A DNA stretch of 64,000 nt, taken from the NCBI GenBank assembly GCA_961205875.1, contig OY540819.1:3102501-3166500 (forward strand), given 5' to 3'. The position numbers and the translations under genes are program-made. Shown here piece after piece: positions 44,762-56,780 of the stretch. The first letter of the stretch is position 1. The number at the start of each line of letters is the position of its first letter. Under the pieces are notes generated by a model, which saw only the letters and a program-made list of their open reading frames with translations, had not been told where the DNA came from and did not search any database. This DNA comes from Sialis fuliginosa. Lineage: Eukaryota; Arthropoda; Insecta; Megaloptera; Sialidae.

Positions 44762-45913
44762 CAGTGCTTCCTCGTGCTAAATTCACCAAAAGTAGTTAAT
44801 TAATTATCGAACAATTTTAATAAACATATTCTCATATAATTTTTATACATTTTTATAAAAAAATATTTATTCTAAATTATTCTTAAAACGCGCCTGAATG
44901 TTTTTTCGTAGGTATATTTTAAAATTTTTGACAGTTTCAATCTAAATCTAAACTTTTCTGCTATGCAAACGTTAAAATGACATTTAATATTACTACTGGA
45001 ATTTAATATGTCAAAATAAATAGCAATTCAAAAAAACGAATGACGATTTTTTAAAGCAAATTAACATAAATGCTCTACAAAAAAGATTCTATACATTTTT
45101 CACGTAACATGTGTCGTTTTTGAGATTTCTTGAAAAAATAAATATTTTGGGATGCCATCCTCCCCTCTAACACACAATTTTGAAATGGTGTCGTCTTCAA
45201 GTCAGCCCCAACCAACCAACCAACCATGTTTCATTAATATCGGTTCAGTGGTTTATGAGTTATGCGTGTGATAAGGATTCGCGGGACAGACAGACAGACA
45301 TACATACATGGAACCAGGCCCGGATTTAGAAATTTGCCGCCCCTAGGCAGTTGCGAAAATTGCCCCCCCCCCCATGTAAGAAAAACACATGTGAAGATAA
45401 CAAACCTGAAATTGATGCCGATGAAACTTGTCACACGTACTGTTAACAATAAATTAACAATGACGTTAATAATCGTTCACCAACGTTTAGTAATAATGAC
45501 AGAGGAGGTTATGTGTATCACAATATACTGTAGGGGAAAATAAGATGATTTTCGATACAGAAACTTATCGAATATTCGATATTAGGCCAAATTCGAGACT
45601 TGTGTAAATCGATTATTTTCTCGATTCGGGCATTTTTCACTTATAATGTTGGTACGCGTGCCAACGAAATAGGCGGGAAATTCAATTCCCACGAATATAA
45701 CAAGTTTTCAAAATTTCCGCCAAAATTCACCGCCCTTCAATTCTTGCCGCCCTAGGCAACTGCCTACTCTGCCTGCATGGTAAATCCGGGCCTGCATGGA
45801 ATGGTTTGTCTTGACCTGAAACGGAAATATCACGTTAAAATTTTGAAATAGGAGAACAACTATTTTTCTTATTTTATAAGAATCATTCTCGTATCTTTGA
45901 TATGGCGAGGAAG
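44762..45913. mobile_element. TGCTTCCTCG repeat, copy C, interrupted
   Basis: Left part 44762-45314 and right part 45795-45913 match copies A and B. Split by the hAT element 45315-45794. Confidence 0.75.
45315..45794. mobile_element. hAT-type MITE (CAGGCCCGG family), copy 3, nested
   Basis: 480 bp, ends CAGGCCCGGATTTA / TAAATCCGGGCCTG; duplication CATGGAAC / CATGGAAT (7 of 8) made in the host repeat. Confidence 0.85.
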
Positions 45914-45939
45914 TAATTAACAAGTTACATTTTGAATCC

Positions 45940-46160
45940 TTACCCCGTACACATTTTGCTGACAGCTTGACGCCACTGGTGGCGCTGAGAGAGACGCTGC
46001 TGGTGAGGGATTTGTTTGTGATCGTTTATGATGTCGCTTTATAAACATTTTGCCGCAGCGTCAATGTTCATGACATCCACAATGTTTTTAAATGGCCGTT
46101 TAATTGAATCTGTTTGTGTTTTTATATTTCTGTCATACGTGCGGGGGGACGTGTCAGTTT
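45940..46160. promoter_or_regulatory. GC-richer single-copy island
   Basis: Contains TGACGCCACTGGTGGCG and GCCGCAGCGTCAATG. No convincing ORF. Candidate regulatory DNA only. Confidence 0.25.
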
Positions 46161-46379
46161 TGTTAGCTTTGTATATAAAAACACAGTTTTTTCTTTTTGT
46201 GTGTGTGTACACAAAATAAATTATCTGATCTTTCAAATTTGAAATGTGTGTATGTATATTTTAGATTAATTTCGGTGTGTATTTTTTTCTGGTGCATCCT
46301 TGTAGTGTTTTCAATTACAAGCTGAATGATTTCCTGTCAGATTTTCTTGAAAATTTGTTTTTAAAATTAATAAAAATCG

Positions 46380-46866
46380 AAAAAACTACAGAAGCAGAAA
46401 ATTCCAAAAATTTAGATTTCGACTATGCTCGACTAATACTACAATGCTGTATAGGTTCCTTTTTTGGTATCGCACACTTTTTTTTGGAAAAATTCAACCT
46501 AAACCTAAAATTTAAGCTCAAATTAAAAAAAACTGGTAAGCAGAAAATTCCAAAAATTTGGATTTCAACTATGCTCGACCAATACATAGGTCACTTTTTT
46601 GGTATCGCACACTTTTTTGGAAAAATTCAAGCTCAAATAAAAAAAAAAACTGGTAAGCAGAAAATTCCAAAAATTTGGATTTCAACTATGCTCGACCAAT
46701 ACATAGGTCGTTTTTTTGGTATCGCACACTTTTTTGGAAAAATTCAAGCTAAATTGAAAATTCAAGCTCAAATAAAAAAAACTGGTAAGCAGAAAATTCC
46801 AAAAATTTGGATTTCAACTATGCTCGACCAATACATATATCGCTTTTTTGATATCTCACACATTTT
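46380..46866. repeat. Imperfect tandem repeat, about 120-140 bp units
   Basis: AAATTCCAAAAATTT-GATTTC recurs four times (near 46399, 46537, 46660, 46794). All units stay in frame in a 199-codon ORF from 46277, but the composition is that of a simple repeat. Confidence 0.8.
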
Positions 46867-48399
46867 TTTTGTGTAGCTGTGTAATTAGCAATTAGTACAT
46901 AAATATGATTATAGGTTCTTTGATAAGATCCTTGATGTTTTATTGTATGTAGTTTTTTTTGGTTGAACAAAAAATGAGAATTTACACCACCAGACGAGAC
47001 TGTCAATTAAATCAAGTTTATGTATACACATTTTTTCCAGAATTATACGAATTATAAATAATTTTTAACATCTTCCCTGGATCCAATTATTTTTATCAAA
47101 ATTCTTTTGTATTGACCTATTATTTATTAATTTTAGTGTTTGTTAATTATCTCAAATATAATTGTTTTTAATATCAACAAAGACAATATTATTTTCGTAT
47201 TTGTTATAAAATAAAGTAAAATAAAACATTATCAATAAACAAGTCAATATTGAAAATAATTCAAAATTCGCAGAATCCTCTAACAAAATCATTAGTAAAA
47301 TGTATTTATCTAATTTGTTTGTGCTGCATTCAATCGCTTCAGGGTGGTATTACTGTAAACACGTTTTTTAAATTATATTATTGTTGTCAACATTGTACGA
47401 ATCTGCCCACTGGTTATTTAAATACTGCTGTTTTGGTATCCCTGTTATCTATTATTTTATGTTACGTTATTTGTATGCATTTGACGTTTCTTTTATAAAA
47501 AATAAACTAATTAATGGCGGAAACAATTAATTTGTGGTGGAAAAAATAATAAAAATCCATTGTTTCTTTTTTAAAATTATTATTACCTACTACAAAAAAA
47601 TTCTATTGATGTTATTTATTTTGAAATTGGATTTTTAAAAGCATTATTCATAATAATCATTACGAATGCTTTAATCTGAATTTAAAAGAGTTCTGAATAT
47701 TTATTTTTTATTTTTTCAAAAGCTCGTGTGAGAAATATATTTATTATAAATAAAAATTATTTAATTTCTTTTTTATTTTCTTGTACCATGTATATGCAAT
47801 CTATATACAGTATAGTGAAGCTGATTTTTTTCAAAATTTGGATTTTGATGGAATTATTCATTTTGACCTTTCCTGAATCCATTTTTGCCATGATGTATGT
47901 GTTTGTCTGTCTGTCTGTAAGCGCTATAACTCAAATATGACAAATCGTAGAAGGGTGAAATTTTATATTTAAGATTAATTTTTGTCTGGAAAGAAAACCT
48001 TCTATTTTTGAAAACAATCTTTCAACCGGATACGGATGTTTACCTACATCGATTTTTAAATTTTTGAATTACTTTGAAACAGTGCGCATTAAATAAAAAA
48101 AATTGTAAATATTTATATTATTGTCTATAATTTATGTTCTATTCACTTTTTCGAAAAAACAAATTTTTGAAAAAAAAATATACAGGTAACTCATGTTGAC
48201 TTATATTCTTTTTGAATCGACAAAAATGAAGTTAATTTTTATGGCTTCTGAACGACAGGCAAACAAATCACAACAAATATTAATATAAAAAATTCAATCA
48301 CTGCCATATTTTTGCTTACAGACTACACTACAATAAACAGGAATCGATGTTCTGTGAAAATGAAATAAATTAATTTCTGCATTTTAATAACAAGAAGTA
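46867..48399. other. AT-rich intergenic sequence
   Basis: No gene recognised; a short (CTGT)n tract near 47902-47919. Confidence 0.4.
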
Positions 48400-48560
48400 C
48401 GAGGGAGGGGCAGGGGAGACGTCTGATGTGCGTGGTTGTAATAGAAATTTCAATCTGAGAGTGCTTTGATCATGGCGGGTCCGCTGTCAGTGCCACGCCC
48501 GCGCCGCGGCGAAGTGGCGAACTGACAACCTAGTTAGCCATAATTCCAATTCCACTCGGT
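48400..48560. promoter_or_regulatory. GC-rich single-copy island
   Basis: Contains CCACGCCCGCGCCGCGGCG. No ORF. Candidate regulatory DNA. Confidence 0.3.
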
Positions 48561-49422
48561 ATTACTTGTACGGAATATAGATTCTGACGTTAGTTTTCGA
48601 TAGGTTTTATATTTTCATTTCGACACGAGACTGTGTATGAATGTATATGAAGGTATTTGTAAAATGTATGCATTGTTTGTAGTGGGATATGGGATTGGGA
48701 AGACGTTTTTTATCATCATCGAGATTGTATTTATTTGTGATTATACTTTCTCATACACGAAGAAAAATGGAGTCAATTTTTTAATAAAAATTATAGTTGT
48801 CGATTTAAAAATTCCAATTTTGTATCAAAAAAATACTATCAGTTTTAACAAGTATTGTCAATTCAGTAACTTTTACAATCTCCATTGTAATTTTTACTAT
48901 ATTCGTAAATACCATTTTTACATGATTTATTTAACTAATTATTTTTAAGTTGAATTATTTGTTAAGTGTTGTACAAATTATTTCATCTCAATTATTAGTA
49001 CTTTTTTTATCAGATACTTAAATTTTTATTAAAAGACAATATAATAAATTAATTACCATTGTGTAGAATTAATTATATTTTTTATTGGTATAACAAATCA
49101 AACTATATACCAATAATATAGATTTCGATCCTGCACGCAAAAATTAATATTCATATTGTAATTTAAAAGAAATTTTATCTGTATTGCAATAATTTATAGA
49201 CGATAGTAAATTATTAATTAGAAATTGTAATTTTTCCTAAAATTGTAGTTCCGTTTTTCAGCAGTGTCCAAATAGCTATGTATTCTGACAGAAAATGATC
49301 CACCTATTATACGGCCCTGCTAAGCACAAATTTGGTATTTGACAATTTTATCAATTACTAAGCTATATTATTATATCTGCAGTTTACTAAGAATTGTTTC
49401 ATATCTACTGTAGATTCATTTT
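48561..49422. other. AT-rich intergenic sequence
   Basis: Nothing recognised apart from short shadow ORFs. Confidence 0.4.
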
Positions 49423-50034
49423 TAGGGTTCCGAAGAAACCCTATTAATCTCACTTTGTCGTCCGTCCGTCCTTTTCACTCAAAGCTAAATAGCTCGTAAA
49501 CTATATAAGCTAGAAACTTGAAATTTTTACTGAACATGTAAAATGACACCCTCTAGTAAAATATGTACAAATTTATTGAATACATAATTTTCCATGGGGG
49601 GCAATAATTTTTTTTATACCAAGACGTGTGGCATGTCAAAATGTACATCTCAATTAGTAGAATATGACCATATTTTTAATTTTTTTTCTCTAATTTTGAA
49701 AATGGCGCCTGTAGGGGGCTAAAAGCAGTATTTTATTCTGCCCCCTCCCCTCTAACTCTGTAACTATCGGCTCAAAAAATTTGAAAAAAATTTGGTAACG
49801 AAGCTTTGGTGGGACTACCAACGACAAATACTAGTCAACAATATAATTTTAAATTTTAGAATTATAGGGAGGGGCGTCATAGATTTTTTTATTTTGATAT
49901 CTAGGCAAGTGGGGTGTCAAAATATAGATCTCAATTAGAAGAACTTGACACTTTTTTATATTTTTTTCTAACTTAAAAAAATGCATCTGTAAGTGGTTCT
50001 AAACATTCCACGTAGTACGTACTTCGGAACCCTT
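49423..50034. mobile_element. AGGGTTCCG repeat element
   Basis: Ends AGGGTTCCGAAG / CTTCGGAACCCT. Contains two related halves with TAGGGGGCTAAA-like and GGTGTCAAAAT-like segments. GGGTTCCG-type repeats with a CGTCCGTCC segment are common in insect genomes. Confidence 0.6.
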
Positions 50035-50377
50035 ATGGCATACACTCGTGTATGTCTTGCCCGAATTATTCAATAATCTACTGACAATCTGACAAAAATT
50101 GGTTCACGTCTTTTAATTTAAAAAATTAATATAAACCAGATTTAACGCAGTTTTACTTAGAATATTTAATGTATAGGCACAATAAAAAAGCAAAACTAAA
50201 CAACTAACTAACTAAACCATTTTCATGTAACTATACTTTACTGCACGCAGATACCATAATTATGTTTAAGTAAAGAATAGTTAGCTTATTGTTAGTAAAA
50301 TCAAGTGAGTTTACAAATCTCAAAAATGTTAACTGCTTTTTTAATAGAAAATATTCACATTTATACTTTAAAAACAA

Positions 50378-51150
50378 CAAGTAAATGCACAGTGCTTCCT
50401 CGTGTTAAATTCACTAAAACCGATAGTGTTCAGATAAATTGCCTGGCATTGGTTAACCATTTAATTTTTATACAAATTTTACTAAAAAATCTTAGTTCGA
50501 AATTTTTCTTAAAACGCACTTGAATATTTTTCATATATTTTTAATTTTTTGACCATTTCAATCTAAATCTAAATTTATGCAAATGTCAAAATGACATTTA
50601 AAACGTCAAAGTGACATTTAAAACGCCAAAGTGACATTTAATATATCCAATCAAATATCAATTTAGAAAAACAAAACACGAATTTTTAAAATAAATAGAG
50701 ATAAATCTTTGTAAGGGAATATTTTACAACAAACGTAGTAGACCCATATTATAGGAAATTTAATGCTCTACAAAAAATATTCTATAAAATTTTCTCGTAA
50801 CATGTGTCGTTCTTGAGATATCTTGAAAAAATAAATATTTTGGGGTGTCACCCCTCCCCCTTACACACGATTTTGATGATTTTAAAATGGGACCGTCCTC
50901 AAACCAAACCCAACCATCCGACCAAGTTTCAATAATATCGGTTTAGTGGTTCATGAGTTTTGCGTGTGACAAGGATTCAGGAGACAGACGGACGGACGGA
51001 CGGACAGACAGACACGGAACGAAAAGTGTTTGTCTTGACGTGAAACGGATAAATCAATTTAAAATTTTGAAATTGGAGAACTTTTTTTTTGTCTCAATCT
51101 GAAACGATCACATACATAGCTTCTCGTATCTTCGATATTGCGAGGAAGCA
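50378..51150. mobile_element. TGCTTCCTCG repeat, copy B
   Basis: Opposite orientation to copy A, sharing the extra CAAGTAAATGCACAG end and the GACATTTAAAACG units. Contains a GACGGACGGACG tract. Confidence 0.75.
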
Positions 51151-51239
51151 AAAATAAATTCACTTAAAGAAAATACTTTATTTAAAACCACAAACTGAAT
51201 TTTCTCTACTTTCATCAAAAAAATGCCGATACCATATTT

Positions 51240-51560
51240 GTGCTTAGCAAGGCAGTAGTTATTCGTAATAGCTTCCGAATGGTTGCATATATCTTTGTAC
51301 GTTATTACAGTAGCATGAACAAACGGCCATCGCTATACACGTCTGACACAGGATTATCAGATAAACGCGACGCGTCAATTGTAGAGAGAAATCCGAGCGG
51401 GATTGGCAGCGATGACGTCCGTTGTGACGTTTATGTATCGCGCAAATCCAATTTCAAACAAAACGTCAAGTGACCGTTACACGGCCAAAGCCAGCCAAAT
51501 CCCCGCGGGGTTGTAGACTCTGCACCTTCTTTAAGGGTTGCGTGTTTACCCTCTCGTGTT
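51240..51560. promoter_or_regulatory. GC-richer single-copy island with CRE-like sites
   Basis: Contains GATGACGTCC and TTGTGACGTTT (CRE-like) and CCCCGCGGGG. An open frame of 77 codons is not convincing. Candidate regulatory DNA. Confidence 0.3.
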
Positions 51561-51679
51561 AAACGATGTTGCTGCTTGTTTTTCTTATGTTCGTCGTCGT
51601 GTAAACTTTTATTTATTTTGATTTGTTTTTGTTTTGGTCGTCATCTTTGGTCTTGACTTCTAGGTGAAGGATCAGAGTT

Positions 51680-52260
51680 TTCATAATCATTTTTAGGCTA
51701 GATATATTTTATACGGATTAAGATGAAATTTGGTATACGAACGTAGATTGATAACCCAAAAACATAAATTATATTTTTGAAAAAAAAATATTGTTTTTGG
51801 ACTAAAAAAGTATATTAAATTTTTTTTTTCACTTAATCTTTAGGTAGGTCTCCTAAAATGCAATAAAAAATATCCTAGGACCTTTTGATTTTAACCCTTT
51901 AGTTACGATATAATTGCGTTTAAAGTCGTTATCAGAATGCCCACCACCTCTAGTTTCTAAACTATCAAATCAAAAATCTGTTAAAATTTGAGAATATCTT
52001 TTAATTAATACTTTCAATGAAAATTTTAACGAACATTGTAAAACATTTTTTGACCCACTCCCATAGACTAAAAAGTGTACTCACATTTTTTTCTCATTTA
52101 CCCCATTGAGTGGGATGTCTTTAGATAGGTCTTCTAAAATACAAATATTATTGTATGCCCTTTTGATTTTAACCCTTTAGTCACGATATATTTGCTTTTA
52201 AATGTCGTTATCAGAGCGTGTTCTCCCTCTACTTATAAATCGTAGTGAGAACGACTACAA
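51680..52260. repeat. Two-unit tandem duplication, about 290 bp each
   Basis: CTTTTGATTTTAACCCTTTAG occurs once in each unit (near 51882 and 52160), followed by diverged copies of the same sequence. Confidence 0.65.
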
Positions 52261-52294
52261 AACCCTATCATGTGCGTGCCCAACACGTACTTGG

Positions 52295-52681
52295 CAGAGG
52301 CGTATTTACCATGGGGCCATGGGGGCCATGGCCTAGGGCAGCAGGTCGAGAGGGGCGGTAGATTTTTTTAGTTTAGCATATTTAAAAAAAAGGTCTTCAA
52401 AATTTTATTTCCCTATATTCCAAACTTTTTAGTTCATAAATTCTGAAATTTCAATCGAAATGACAAAAAAAGGTCACCAGTTTTTAATGTATATTATATT
52501 TTCCAGTATTTGTAAAAATTCACACTTTTCAGTTCATATAAGAATTTTAACTGTTAAAAATATGTTATATTTTCCCTTGGTAAAGGGGCGGCAATTTTTT
52601 GGCCCAGAGCGGCAATTATTTTTTACTCAGGGCGGCATTTTTTTTTGGCCCAGGGCTGCACTTAACGTAAATACGCCACTG
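52295..52681. mobile_element. hAT-type MITE (CAGTGGCG family), copy 2
   Basis: Ends CAGAGGCGTATTTACC / GTAAATACGCCACTG; perfect 8-bp duplication GTACTTGG. Confidence 0.88.
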
Positions 52682-52732
52682 GTACTTGGCCGTTTTATTT
52701 GTATATAAATATGTATATTATTGTATATACAC

Positions 52733-53467
52733 TAGAGATCAGTTCGGGCCGGGCCGGCCCGAAATAATCCGAATTTATCCCGGTCCGAACTTCGGATCGG
52801 ATTGGACCGGGCTTAATTTTTGTTTGTAATGTTCGGGCCGGATCGGATCTGACCTGTCCGAACCTTGGTATACATCGAACCGGGTCGGGCCGGACTTAAA
52901 GAATAAATAAATATATTATTTTTTCAAAACAAAACTTTTACTTACAATTACTTTTATTATTATTTTATATTTACAAAATTATAATTTTACTAATTTGGCC
53001 TATAATTTCATAAAAAAAGAAATAACCTAACCTATACGCAATAGTACATTTTATCGCTGGTATTTTTTAAGAAAACCCTGCACCTATAGGTATTTTTAAT
53101 ATTTTTCATTAGTTTTACTTATTTTCTTTATAAAAGAAATTAATACTCTAATTGAACGTACATATATCAGTGATTTAATTGTTTACTAAACATTGATTAA
53201 GTCTGGTTAGAATTAGTATATTTTTTATATTATATACTTCCTTTTTAATATATATAATTTATTATATGAATTATCAAAAAAAAATTGTATTGTAATATAA
53301 TACAATTTTCTTAGATCAGTCCGGCCCGAAATACCCGGTCCGAAATTCGGATCGGATCGGATCGGACCTTAATCTAAATCTTATAAATCGGACCGGATCG
53401 GACCGGGCCGAAAAAAAAAGTTTCGGATCGGATCGGGCCACTATTTTAAGGTCCGATCTGATCTCTA
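52733..53467. mobile_element. hAT-type MITE (TAGAGATCAG family)
   Basis: 735 bp, GC-rich ends built of CGGGCC / TCGGATCGGA repeats; termini TAGAGATCAG / CTGATCTCTA; perfect 8-bp duplication ATATACAC. Shares TAGAGAT with the ndl-intron family. Confidence 0.88.
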
Positions 53468-53472
53468 ATATA

Positions 53473-54309
53473 CACTCATCCAAACATTGAAGGAACAAGA
53501 AATTAAACATTTTTTTTGGGTGTTTTTTGAAGTACTGTATCTTTGTGAAAAATGGTCGTATCGAAATAAATAATAAAGCATTTTAAAGCTTCAAGTTTCT
53601 ACATAGTTTTGAGATTTTTTAGCATAATTTTTTTTGAGTTACGGTTATCGCGCAATCATAAGAAATAGTGGGACACAAAAATTTTCCAATTTTTAAATTT
53701 TTTTTAAGGGTCCGCCGGCTTGGGAAATTTTTTTTCAGTTAAACCAATGCATTGGTCAGTTAACTTATTTATTCAGCTTTAATTTGTTTTTTTTTTGGTC
53801 TCTCTCAATTTTTTTTTGCCGAGATATCTGACATTAAATGAAAAATGATTCATTTGTCTTTGATCATCAATATATCAGCAACTAATTATTAAACAGTAAA
53901 TTTAAGGGCAGTTTTAAAAACTTGAATAAATTTCCTACAAGACCCTTTCATGACTTTATTAGAAAAAAAATTTTTTTTACCCTCACTATTAGTTTGAAAA
54001 AGTACAAAAAAATGACCTTTTATATGGTCTTTTAGTAAATCTATCTCTACTTTACAAATATTGATGGGAAGACTAATGTTGCCAGGTGATTTTACAGCTT
54101 AATGTACCCCCAACAACCCTGTAAATTTTGAAATTGATCCATTGCACCGTTTTTCCGGACCGATAAAAAATCTCAAAACTAGAAACTTGAAGCTTTAAAA
54201 TGCTTTATTATTTATTTCGATACGACCATTTTTCACAAAGATACAGCACTTCAAAAAACACCCCAAAAATTTTTTTAATTTCTTGTTCCTTTAATTGTTT
54301 GGATGAGTG
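53473..54309. mobile_element. Tc1/mariner-type foldback element
   Basis: 837 bp, ends CACTCATCCAAACA / TGTTTGGATGAGTG flanked by TA. Long inverted arms. The hAT element to its left inserted three bases inside its end. Confidence 0.8.
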
Positions 54310-54589
54310 TATATATATATTGGGTATAAAATTTCTAAAATTTTAGTCTTATTGTTAGTTTTTTACATTTGCAAAAATAATTTGTACAGAAGTTTAATAA
54401 AATCTGTTAAAACTAGAAGGCGTTGATTTGTAATATAAGTACATTTCCATAAGATGTGCAATTAGTAGTACAAAAAATGCGTAGATTAGGTCAATCAATA
54501 ACAACAACTAAGTAGGTATTTAACACAGTACAAAAACAATATGCATTAGCAACAATTTATCTATACACCGTCAGCAATAACATACCTGT

Positions 54590-54860
54590 GTATATAATAC
54601 GTGTAAGAAGCTGGATGGGTAGGGGCGCGGGGGGAAGGGGGGGTATTAGGAACGGCGCAACAAATAACTTTGTTTCAAAGTTGTCACATCGTGTATTGTT
54701 TCCTCTAATGCGATAAAAAGTAAAGAGCTCTTCACGCCCTATACTTCACATTTAACGTGGATATTTTTACACCACTCTGGGGTGTTGAAAAATTTCAAAT
54801 TCCATTTCGAAACACACTCCCTTGGCCAAACCACTTTACAACGATCTTTTCTCAATGTTA
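54590..54860. promoter_or_regulatory. Single-copy island
   Basis: G-rich tract near 54620-54645 followed by unique sequence. No ORF. Candidate only. Confidence 0.2.
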
Positions 54861-55187
54861 CAGGGTAGGATTATATTGATAGATTGTATTATATTTGAAC
54901 AAATATTTTATTAAGTTATTAAAACCACTTCTCTAATTTTGTTCTGATTTTTTAAAATTATTACTAAGGTATAGCTACAACATATATCGCAGAGATCGAC
55001 ATTTATAAAGTCATTACAGCAAAAAAAATTTTTTTTCGAAATTACATTTTTCATATTTCCCGGAAAATTAGTGGGCGCAGGGGCCCAAAAGTTTGTAGAA
55101 GATTACCTTTTAGTCATACCTTTATATAAAAAAAATATCGACCCTACTCTTCCCAGGGGCAGATCGACCATGCTAACCCTGCCATGC

Positions 55188-55518
55188 TCTTTAAAGACAA
55201 ACATCATCGGTTATCTTTTTCTACCAAGTTTAATATATTTATATACTAAAATTCGGAATATCAAATATTTATTGCCACAAAATTTACGTATACAATTTTC
55301 AATAGATTACATAATAATTTAATTGCACAAATATATATGAGTACCTATTATAAACGAAGAGTAGTTCTTTATCTAGCAAATGAATTTCTAAATACCTGTC
55401 TTTGTTTGATACATGGAGAAATGATTTAAATATTATAATAATCAAATGAGAGGAGCCTACTAAGTTTGTGATAAACGAAAATGAATACAAACTGCAAAAC
55501 CATTAATGCAGGTGACTG
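55188..55518. mobile_element. Truncated CAGTCGCC-family copy
   Basis: Intact right end GCAGGTGACTG followed by TA; left end lost. Confidence 0.65.
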
Positions 55519-55639
55519 TACATATATAGGTAAATCTATGTACAATATATGAACTGTAAAACTTTGGAACTTTTATTATCTAATAGAAATCTAACGATTC
55601 CCGAAATTGTAATAGCTTACTAAAGAAATATTATATGTA

Positions 55640-56030
55640 TAGTGTACAGTTTTCATTGATAATCGCTTATCACAAATCATTTCTCCATGTACCAATTAAA
55701 GGTAGATATTTTGAAACTCATTTGTTAGATAAAGAAGTACTCTTTGTTTATAAAACTCATACATATTTGTGTGATTAAATTATTATGTAATGTATTGAAA
55801 ATTGTATAAGTAAATTTTGTGGTAATAAGTATTTGAAATTCCGAATTTTTGTATTTTAATTTATTAAACTTGATATAAAATTAATCAATGAAATTGACGT
55901 ATATTTGTGTTTATATTAAAAATTATGTAACTATATAAACTCGGGCCTAGAAAAAGATAACCGATGATGTTTGTTTTTATATTTTGGAATCTCTTGTAAC
56001 GATTCTGGTGGTAGACGTCTTCTGAAGCCC
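55640..56030. mobile_element. Degenerate CAGTCGCC-family copy
   Basis: Internal matches (ACCGATGATGTTTG, TTAGATAAAGAAGTA) without clear ends. Confidence 0.55.
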
Positions 56031-56175
56031 ATAGTACATATCTATTTATAAGTTATACTTTATGATTGGTTCCATTAATTAATTAACGATTATTAAAATA
56101 AAATTACATTTATTTGAATTTACTGATTATAATTTATAGTAAAAAATATTTTCATTGATTTAAAGATATTATACA

Positions 56176-56570
56176 GTGTATCCCAAGTTGATTAAGCCAT
56201 AGGAAATTTAACATGGGGACAATCAGAAGTGTTGTAGTAACCTTTGATCGAATTTAATGAAGTGTGATTGGTGCATTTTGAAATGCCGCCACAAAATTTA
56301 GTAAAATTGTCATTAGTATTTTGTTTTCAATTTTATATTTGCCAAAAAATATTATTATAATTTTATCTAGGATGCTTACTTTAATTTGTTTAATGTATTT
56401 TATTCTTTACTAAAGTTGAAAACAAAATACTGTTGATTAATTTAAAATTTATCGGTTAGTTCCGAGGTGGCATTTCAAAATGCACCAATCACACATCGTT
56501 AAATTTAACCAAAGGCTACTACAACATTTATAATTGTCCCCATGTTAAATTTCCTATGGCTTAATTCATT
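56176..56570. mobile_element. Foldback MITE (about 395 bp)
   Basis: Arms share TTAAGCCATAGGAAATTTAA and GCATTTTGAAATGCC-type palindromes; internal TTGAAAACAAAATACT is also inverted. Confidence 0.65.
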
Positions 56571-56629
56571 ATTTTTTATAAAACATTGATTTTATTCGAA
56601 CAAATACGTACCTGGTATTGGAACGTACA

Positions 56630-56780
56630 CCTATTACAGAATACCTATATAGTTGTGTGTGTGTAGGTGAGAGTAGCTCTGGGCGACTTCGGGACGATTT
56701 CCGTGCGGCGTTTTCGCAGATGACACTGTAGATGACTCCCGACCTCCGCCGTCGTGGAAATCATTTCCTCGGAAAATCGT
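56630..56780. promoter_or_regulatory. GC-richer single-copy island
   Basis: Contains GGGCGACTTCGGGACG and CGACCTCCGCCGTCG. No ORF. Candidate only. Confidence 0.25.
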
